Virus record (IMG/VR): IMGVR_UViG_3300034104_004806
Coordinates: 1 to 26,295 of that record
Direction: 5' to 3' (one strand)
DNA: 26,295 bases
Origin: a virus
Below are positions 21,971-26,295 of the stretch, one piece after another. Position 1 is the stretch's first letter. Each line of letters begins with the position of its first letter. The translations under genes and the position numbers were made by a program. Under the pieces are notes generated by a model, which made no database searches, was not told the DNA's origin, and saw nothing but the letters and a program-made list of their open reading frames with translations.

Positions 21971-22705
21971 ATGGCTTTCGATCTCAAGTCCATCAAGAAG
22001 AACACCGCCATCGCCGCGCCGCGCGTGACGGTGTACGGCGTCGAGGGCATCGGCAAGAGCACCTTCGCCGCTGCCGCCCCGAACCCCATTTTCATCCTGA
22101 CCGAAGACGGCCTCGGGTCGCTGCAGGTCGAGCACTTCCCCATCGCCAAGAAGCCGGGCGACGTGCTCGATTCCATCCAGGCGCTGTATGACGGAGATCA
22201 CGATTTCCGCACTGTCGTCATCGACTCGCTCGACTGGCTCGAAACCCTCATTTGGCGCGAGATCGAGAGCACGCACGACGCCAAGGACCTCGCCTACGGC
22301 AAGGGGGCGCTCATCGCGGCCGAGAAGTGGCGGCAGGTGCTCGACGGGCTCAACGCGCTCAGGAACGACAAGGGAATGATCTGCATCCTCATCGCGCACA
22401 CCGAGATCAAGCGGTTCGACTCGCCCGAGGTCGAGCCCTACGACCGCTATCAGCCGAAGCTGCAGACGCGCTCGAGCGCCCTTGTGCGCGAGTGGTCGGA
22501 CGCGGTGCTGTTCGCGAACTACCGCACGATCGTCAAGAAGGACGACGTGGGGTTCAACAAGACCAACAACCGCGGCGTCTCGACCGGCGAGCGCCTGCTC
22601 TACACCGCCGAGAAGCCGGCCTACATGGCCAAGAACCGTTACGGCCTGCCTGAGAGCATCGCGCTCTCGTGGGAGGCCTTCGAGTCCGCAATCACCAGCA
22701 ACTAA
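21971..22705 (+). CDS. Sak4-like RecA-fold ATPase (single-strand annealing recombinase)
   Basis: A 244-aa protein from ATG 21971, two bases after the previous stop. Walker A is VYGVEGIGKST (21-31); Walker B is FRTVVIDSLDWLE (79-91); LIAHTEIKRF (140-149) is a sensor-like strand. These fit the phage nucleotide-binding family containing Sak4, which promotes strand annealing with its cognate SSB. The next gene encodes a DUF669 SSB-like protein, the usual partner. It probably acts with the exonuclease downstream in double-strand-break repair and recombination-dependent replication. Confidence 0.8.
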   Translation: MAFDLKSIKKNTAIAAPRVTVYGVEGIGKSTFAAAAPNPIFILTEDGLGSLQVEHFPIAKKPGDVLDSIQALYDGDHDFRTVVIDSLDWLETLIWREIESTHDAKDLAYGKGALIAAEKWRQVLDGLNALRNDKGMICILIAHTEIKRFDSPEVEPYDRYQPKLQTRSSALVREWSDAVLFANYRTIVKKDDVGFNKTNNRGVSTGERLLYTAEKPAYMAKNRYGLPESIALSWEAFESAITSN

Positions 22706-22718
22706 GGGAACCACTACG

Positions 22719-23198
22719 ATGCCGCAATTCAACTTCGATGCCGCCACCCACGTCGCCGCGCCGGCGCCCGAGCGCGCCCCGCTGCCCAAGGGCATGTACG
22801 AGGTCGCCGTGATCTCGAGCGACCTCAAGACCACGCAGGCCGGCACCGGCCAGTACATCGAGCTCACCCTGCAGGTCATCGACGGCCCGCACGGCGGCCG
22901 CCGCATCTGGGACCGCCTCAACGTCAGCAACCCGAACAAGACCGCCGAGGACATCGCGAAGCGCCAGCTGCAGATGCTGTGCCTCGCGGCCGGCGTGCAG
23001 AACCTGACCGACACCGAGCAGCTGCACGACCGCCCGGTGCTCGCCGAGCTCGACCTCGACCGCAAGGACCCCACCCGCAATCGCGTGATGGGCTACGCGG
23101 CCCTGTCCACCAAGCAAGCCTCGCGGCCGTCCTCGGCCCCGTCCCTCCCCCCTGGCCAGAAGCCGGGGGCGGCCGCGCGGCCCTGGGAGAAGAAGTAA
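22719..23198 (+). CDS. DUF669 family protein, probable single-strand DNA-binding protein
   Basis: A 159-aa protein from ATG 22719 with AAGGGA ten bases upstream. LPKGMYEVAVISSDLKTTQA and IWDRLNVSNPNKTAEDIAKR are hallmark segments of DUF669 proteins, including the L-x-V/S-N-P-N-x-x-A-x-x-I-A-x-x-x-L pattern. The C-terminal tail is disordered and ends AARPWEKK. These proteins accompany Sak/Erf-type annealing systems and are thought to coat single strands. Tight spacing to the upstream ATPase and the downstream nuclease (0 bp) supports a joint function. Confidence 0.75.
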   Translation: MPQFNFDAATHVAAPAPERAPLPKGMYEVAVISSDLKTTQAGTGQYIELTLQVIDGPHGGRRIWDRLNVSNPNKTAEDIAKRQLQMLCLAAGVQNLTDTEQLHDRPVLAELDLDRKDPTRNRVMGYAALSTKQASRPSSAPSLPPGQKPGAAARPWEKK

Positions 23199-24308
23199 AT
23201 GCCGCAGGTCCCTGCGTCGCAGCACACCACTGGGGAGGCCGTCATTCAGTGGCGGGGTGCGCAGACGCAGGAACATCGCGAGCACTTGGGCGCCTCGCTC
23301 ATCGGCCACGACTGCGAGCGGCACATCTGGCTGTCCTTCCGGTGGGCGACGACGCCCACTTGGGAGGGGCGGATGCTGCGCCTCTTCGACCGCGGCAAGC
23401 GCGAGGAGGCGGTCGTCGCCGAGGAGCTGCGCGCCATCGGCGTGGACCTGCACACCGACGAGAACGGCAAGCAGATCGACTGCCGCGACGACACCGGCCA
23501 CTTCGGTGGCTCGGTGGACGGCATCGGCAGGGGCTTCCCCGAGGCGCCGAAGTCTTGGGCGATCCTCGAGGTGAAGACGCACTCGGCGAAGAGCTTCACG
23601 GACATGAAGAAGCTCGGCGTGGCCGAGAGCAAGCCGCAGCACTACGCGCAGATGCAGGTCTACATGGGCCTGCTCGGCGTCGAGCGGGCGCTCTACTTCG
23701 CGGTCAACAAGGACAACGACGAGATCTACACCGAGTGGGTGCATTTCGACGCCGAGGCGTTCGAGGCCCTGCGCGGGCGGGCGAAGCGGGTCATCGACTC
23801 GCCGACCACGCCTGCCAAGCTCTCCGAAGACCCCGCGCACTACAAGTGCAAGGGCTGCACGTTCTTCTCGCTCTGCCACGAGCAGAAGGTGGCCGAGGTG
23901 AGCTGCAGGACCTGCGCGCACTCGACGCCGGTCAAGGACGGCGCTTGGCGCTGCGAGACGCACAACCGGGCGCTCGACAAGGCTGCGCAGCGCACGGCGT
24001 GCGACCAGCACCTTTTCATCCCGGCGCTGGTGCCGTTCGGCGAGGCGGTGGACGGTGGCGATGCGTACATCGAGTACACGCACAAGGACACTGGCAAGAC
24101 GTTCCGCAACGGCCTCGACGGCTACTCGAGCAAGGAGCTCGCGGCCTCGAGCGCCGGCACGGTGACCGAGCCCGTGGTCGAGGCGATGCGCAAGGTGTTC
24201 TCGGCGAAGGTGACCGAGAGCACGCCGCGGCGCGGCAAGAAGCGCGACCTGTCGAACCTGCCGCCGGTGGCCGACGACGCCGACTTCAACGACCCGATCC
24301 CGTTCTGA
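23199..24308 (+). CDS. PD-(D/E)XK exonuclease with Cas4/AddB-like four-Cys cluster
   Basis: A 369-aa protein whose ATG directly follows the previous TAA. The nuclease core is visible: SVDGIG with Asp107, then AILEVKT with Glu124 and Lys126, followed by a QHYAQMQVYMGLLG helix containing the usual Gln. Cys39 before the core and Cys217, Cys220 and Cys226 after it match the C-...-C-x2-C-x5-C arrangement of the 4Fe-4S staple in Cas4 and AddB nucleases. A second Cys group (236, 239, 252, 268) forms an extra knuckle-like module. It likely resects double-strand ends to give single strands for the Sak4-like ATPase. The Fe-S cluster is inference from Cys spacing. Confidence 0.8.
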   Translation: MPQVPASQHTTGEAVIQWRGAQTQEHREHLGASLIGHDCERHIWLSFRWATTPTWEGRMLRLFDRGKREEAVVAEELRAIGVDLHTDENGKQIDCRDDTGHFGGSVDGIGRGFPEAPKSWAILEVKTHSAKSFTDMKKLGVAESKPQHYAQMQVYMGLLGVERALYFAVNKDNDEIYTEWVHFDAEAFEALRGRAKRVIDSPTTPAKLSEDPAHYKCKGCTFFSLCHEQKVAEVSCRTCAHSTPVKDGAWRCETHNRALDKAAQRTACDQHLFIPALVPFGEAVDGGDAYIEYTHKDTGKTFRNGLDGYSSKELAASSAGTVTEPVVEAMRKVFSAKVTESTPRRGKKRDLSNLPPVADDADFNDPIPF

Positions 24309-24315
24309 GGCGCGC

Positions 24316-24612
24316 ATGAACAAGAACGTCTGCCAACGCTGCGGCGAGGTCTGGGACGACTACCACAAGTGCGGCATCGCCGTGCAGGAGTTCGACCTGG
24401 TCAAGCGCCCGGCGCATTACAACCGGGGCGGCGTCGAGTGCATCGACGCCATCCGCGCGCAGCTCACCGAGGACGAATGGCGCGGCTACCTGCGCGGGCA
24501 GGTCGCCAAGTACAACTGGCGCTTGGGCGCGAAGGACGACCCGAAGCAGGAGGCCGGCAAGCTGCTGTTCTACGCGCGGCTGCTCGCGGGCGAAGATCCG
24601 CGTGGCAAGTAA
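24316..24612 (+). CDS. DUF3310 family protein with N-terminal Cys knuckle
   Basis: A 98-aa protein from ATG 24316. Residues 28-90 carry the family pattern: V-K-R-P-A-H-Y-N-R-G-G-V-E-C-I-D-A-I, then LRGQVAKYNWRLGAKDDPKQ. DUF3310 proteins are common in phage replication regions, sometimes labelled nucleotide-kinase-like, with no settled activity. The first 20 residues add CQRCGEVWDDYHKCG, a probable zinc knuckle not universal in the family. Its role in DNA metabolism is inferred from location. Confidence 0.75.
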   Translation: MNKNVCQRCGEVWDDYHKCGIAVQEFDLVKRPAHYNRGGVECIDAIRAQLTEDEWRGYLRGQVAKYNWRLGAKDDPKQEAGKLLFYARLLAGEDPRGK

Positions 24613-24650
24613 GCCGAAGAACGGCCACTGGTGGCGAAGGAGCTGGAACG

Positions 24651-24977
24651 ATGGGCGGAAGGATGTCACGGAACAAGGGCGCAGCAGCGGAGCGGGAACT
24701 GGCGCAGATCCTGAGCGACGAGCTTGGCTTCGTCGTGAAAAGGAAGCTGGGTCAGGCCCGCGACTCGGGCGACGACATCCAGGTGGGCAAGTTTCGGATT
24801 GAGGCGAAGCGCCGCGAGACGCTCGCCCTGCCCGCCTGGTGCCGCCAGATCGAGGAGCACTGCCAGCCGGGCGAAGTGCCCGTCGTGGCCTACCGCACGA
24901 ACGGCCAACCGTGGCGCATCGTCTTGAAACTGGAGGACTTTCTGCCGCTCATGCGCGGAGAGTTGACGGATGGGTGA
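24651..24977 (+). CDS. Holliday-junction-resolvase-like PD-(D/E)XK nuclease
   Basis: A 108-aa protein from ATG 24651, chosen for AAGGAG eight bases upstream over ATG 24663, whose site is too close. Glu14 (AAERELAQIL), Asp41/Asp42 (DSGDDIQVG) and Glu51-x-Lys53 (RIEAKRR) make a complete small nuclease core. C-terminal strands with VPVVAYRTNGQPWRIVLKLE follow. The same outline is seen in small phage resolvases annotated Hjc- or RusA-like. It would resolve branched DNA left by the recombination genes upstream. The region 24613-24650 holds only this gene's ribosome-binding leader. Confidence 0.75.
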   Translation: MGGRMSRNKGAAAERELAQILSDELGFVVKRKLGQARDSGDDIQVGKFRIEAKRRETLALPAWCRQIEEHCQPGEVPVVAYRTNGQPWRIVLKLEDFLPLMRGELTDG

Positions 24978-25287
24978 GGTGTTGAGAGAATCTCAACAGC
25001 AGGTGCTTACATCACTTGCTGACGCGGCGGCGCGACTCGGTGTTAGCGTGAAGACGCTCCGCCGGCTCGTTGACCGTGGTGAGGTGCCGCACTACAGGTT
25101 CGGCATCGCGATCCGAGTCAACGTCGCGGAGATCCTCGAAGCAACCAAGGAGCGATGCAAACCATGTCCATCCACAAACGTGGCAACACCTACCATCTCG
25201 ACATCCCGCTCGCGAACGGCGGGCGACTCCGGCGCTCTGCTGAGACATCTGATCGCAAAGCAGCGCAGGAACTCCACGACCAACTGA
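24970..25287 (+). CDS. Excisionase-like helix-turn-helix protein
   Basis: A 105-aa frame from ATG 24970, overlapping the resolvase by 8 bases. LTSLADAAARLGVSVKTLRR (13-32) with the following VDRGEVPHYRFGIAIRVNVA is a MerR-like winged helix typical of excisionases. The folded part ends near residue 62; the last about 40 residues lie over the start of the integrase in another frame and are low-complexity (Ser/Thr/Arg). It should bend attachment-site DNA and steer the integrase toward excision. The tail may be dispensable or a by-product of overlap. Confidence 0.7.
   Translation: MGEVLRESQQQVLTSLADAAARLGVSVKTLRRLVDRGEVPHYRFGIAIRVNVAEILEATKERCKPCPSTNVATPTISTSRSRTAGDSGALLRHLIAKQRRNSTTN
24980..24998. 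repeat. Perfect 8-bp inverted repeat at excisionase start
   Basis: TGTTGAGA at 24980-24987 and TCTCAACA at 24991-24998 form a 19-bp palindrome with a 3-bp centre, inside the first codons of the excisionase gene. As RNA it would be a tight hairpin shortly after the start codon; as DNA it could be a protein-binding site, and it uses the same GTTG/CAAC elements as the switch. Confidence 0.6.
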
Positions 25288-26162
25288 GGGCGCAGCTCTG
25301 GCGCCAGGAGAAGCTCGGCGCCAAGCAGCCGCGCTCGCTCACCGAGGCCGCCGAGCGGTGGCTCGCCGAGCACGCCAAGGCGAGCGCCATCCGCGACTAC
25401 ACCCACCACCTCGCGTTCTGGTGCGCGCGCGCCGAGGGCATGTCGCTCACGGAAATCACGCGCGCGTGGGCGGGTGAGCAGATCGAGCAGCTCGTCACGC
25501 GCAAGGGCACGCCGGCCACGCCCGGCACGCGGAACAACTACATCATCACCTTGCGCTCGGTGCTGAACACGGCCTGCCGCGACTGGGAGTGGATCGAGCA
25601 GGTGCCGGCGCTGCGCACCTATGGCGACAAGCGCGACAGCAGCCGCATGGTCATCGCCACCCCGGCGCAGGCGAAGGCGCTGCTCGAGGTGCTGCCGGCC
25701 GGGCTGCGCGCTGCGGTCGGGTTCGCTTTCATGACCGGGCTGCGCAAGAGCAACGTCTTCGGCCTCACCTGGGACCGGGTGGACCTCGCGCGCGGCCTCT
25801 GCTGGGTGCAGCCAATCGACACCAAGGCCGGGAACCTGATCGTGTGCCCGCTGAACTCAGCCGCGAAGGCGCTGCTCGAGCAGCAGCTGCGGATGGAGGG
25901 TGAGGTGCGGGTGTTCCCGGTCGAGCCGCCGTGTCACCACCAGTGGAAGCGGTACACCAAGCGGGCGGGGCTGCCGGACGGGTTCCGGTTCCACGACATC
26001 CGGCACACCTTCGCCTCGTGGCTCGCGCTCGATGGCACCGACCGCAAGACGCTGCAGGATCTCGGCGGGTGGAAGTCGCCGGCGATGATCGACAACTACG
26101 TCCACCTGCCGGTCGATCATCTGGTCAGCGCGGCGGAGCGTCTCGCCTCGCGCCTGCACTGA
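25164..26162 (+). CDS. int: Tyrosine-family phage integrase
   Basis: A 332-aa protein taken from ATG 25164 (MSIHKRGNTYHLDIPL), the usual integrase opening; an in-frame ATG at 25155 is only two bases from AAGGAG. Catalytic residues are Arg194 (GLRKSN), Lys221 (TKAG), His277 and Arg280 (HDIRHTF), Trp303 (LGGWKSP) and Tyr312 (MIDNYVHL). The N-terminal part has the arm-binding and core-binding (SAM-like) domains. It recombines the phage attachment site with the host tRNA gene; the tRNA fragment just downstream fits. It is complete in all catalytic residues, so it should be active. Confidence 0.92.
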   Translation: MSIHKRGNTYHLDIPLANGGRLRRSAETSDRKAAQELHDQLRAQLWRQEKLGAKQPRSLTEAAERWLAEHAKASAIRDYTHHLAFWCARAEGMSLTEITRAWAGEQIEQLVTRKGTPATPGTRNNYIITLRSVLNTACRDWEWIEQVPALRTYGDKRDSSRMVIATPAQAKALLEVLPAGLRAAVGFAFMTGLRKSNVFGLTWDRVDLARGLCWVQPIDTKAGNLIVCPLNSAAKALLEQQLRMEGEVRVFPVEPPCHHQWKRYTKRAGLPDGFRFHDIRHTFASWLALDGTDRKTLQDLGGWKSPAMIDNYVHLPVDHLVSAAERLASRLH

Positions 26163-26193
26163 TTGTAAGAAGTCTGTACACAAATTCCCCACA

Positions 26194-26225
26194 CTCGTCG
26201 TCTCAGGCCTTTCGCATCTCGTCGT
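26194..26225 (+). repeat. Direct repeat in attachment arm, possible integrase arm sites
   Basis: CTCGTCGT occurs at 26194-26201 and again at 26218-26225, spaced 24 bp start to start, in the 79-bp non-coding stretch between integrase stop and tRNA fragment. No gene or clear terminator is seen there. The spacing and place are right for integrase arm-type binding sites, which is inference. Confidence 0.4.
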
Positions 26226-26241
26226 AAGTGCCTGATTTTGT

Positions 26242-26286
<45 letters not shown>

Positions 26287-26295
26287 GATGCCACA

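Noticed and set aside
22692-24323. A 543-codon minus-strand ORF opposite the SSB-like and exonuclease genes
   Set aside because: It is composed of Arg, Val, Leu and His repeats typical of GC-rich antisense; the plus-strand genes carry recognisable motifs.

Overview
The window is about 26 kb of a temperate, high-GC (roughly two-thirds G+C) tailed phage. It is a prophage or, more likely, a free phage genome whose attachment site is still unsplit. The host is probably a high-GC proteobacterium: integration uses a proteobacterial-looking CAU-anticodon (initiator-Met-like) tRNA gene, and codon use is strongly GC-rich. I cannot name the genus. The morphogenesis genes look podovirus-like: portal, scaffold, major capsid protein, decoration protein, head-tail adaptor and a beta-propeller-like tail protein, with no tail-tube, sheath or tape-measure gene in view. 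The window cuts off the left end of the virion operon, so lysis genes and tail spikes are probably missing.

Layout. (1) Positions 1-14613, minus strand: the late/virion operon, read right to left. It has a hidden 51-aa membrane protein, a small-terminase-like protein, TerL, portal, a run of poorly known virion proteins including three copies of one repeated domain spread over two genes, scaffold, major capsid, decoration, a conserved coiled-coil protein, adaptor, tail protein, and a proline-rich protein running off the left edge. Genes mostly abut or overlap. Three stem-loops, one a good intrinsic terminator, flank the capsid and decoration genes. (2) Positions 14614-14957: a divergent control region without a credible gene. 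(3) Positions 14958-18571, plus strand: fourteen small ORFs joined almost without a gap by GTGA/ATGA overlaps. They include several single-span membrane peptides, a Cys-rich protein, a probable DNA-binding protein and a short lower-GC islet. (4) Positions 18568-20819, minus strand: a Cro-like protein and a RepA-type primase-helicase. (5) Positions 20820-20916: the lysogeny switch. (6) Positions 20917-26162, plus strand: a CI-like repressor with its own terminator, then a recombination operon (conserved small protein, Sak4-like ATPase, DUF669 SSB-like protein, Cas4/YqaJ-like exonuclease with a four-Cys cluster, DUF3310 protein, resolvase-like nuclease), then an excisionase and a tyrosine integrase. 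(7) Positions 26163-26295: the attachment region, with a 45-bp copy of the 3' half of a tRNA gene.

How it fits together. Integrase and excisionase act at the tRNA-derived core. CI and Cro-like proteins face each other across the switch, and an almost exact 15-bp sequence occurs both there and in front of the recombination operon, suggesting shared control. RepA with the annealing/exonuclease/SSB set would replicate and recombine the genome. The left operon builds and fills the head. The plus-strand chain of tiny genes is the least understood part and is where new biology is most likely.
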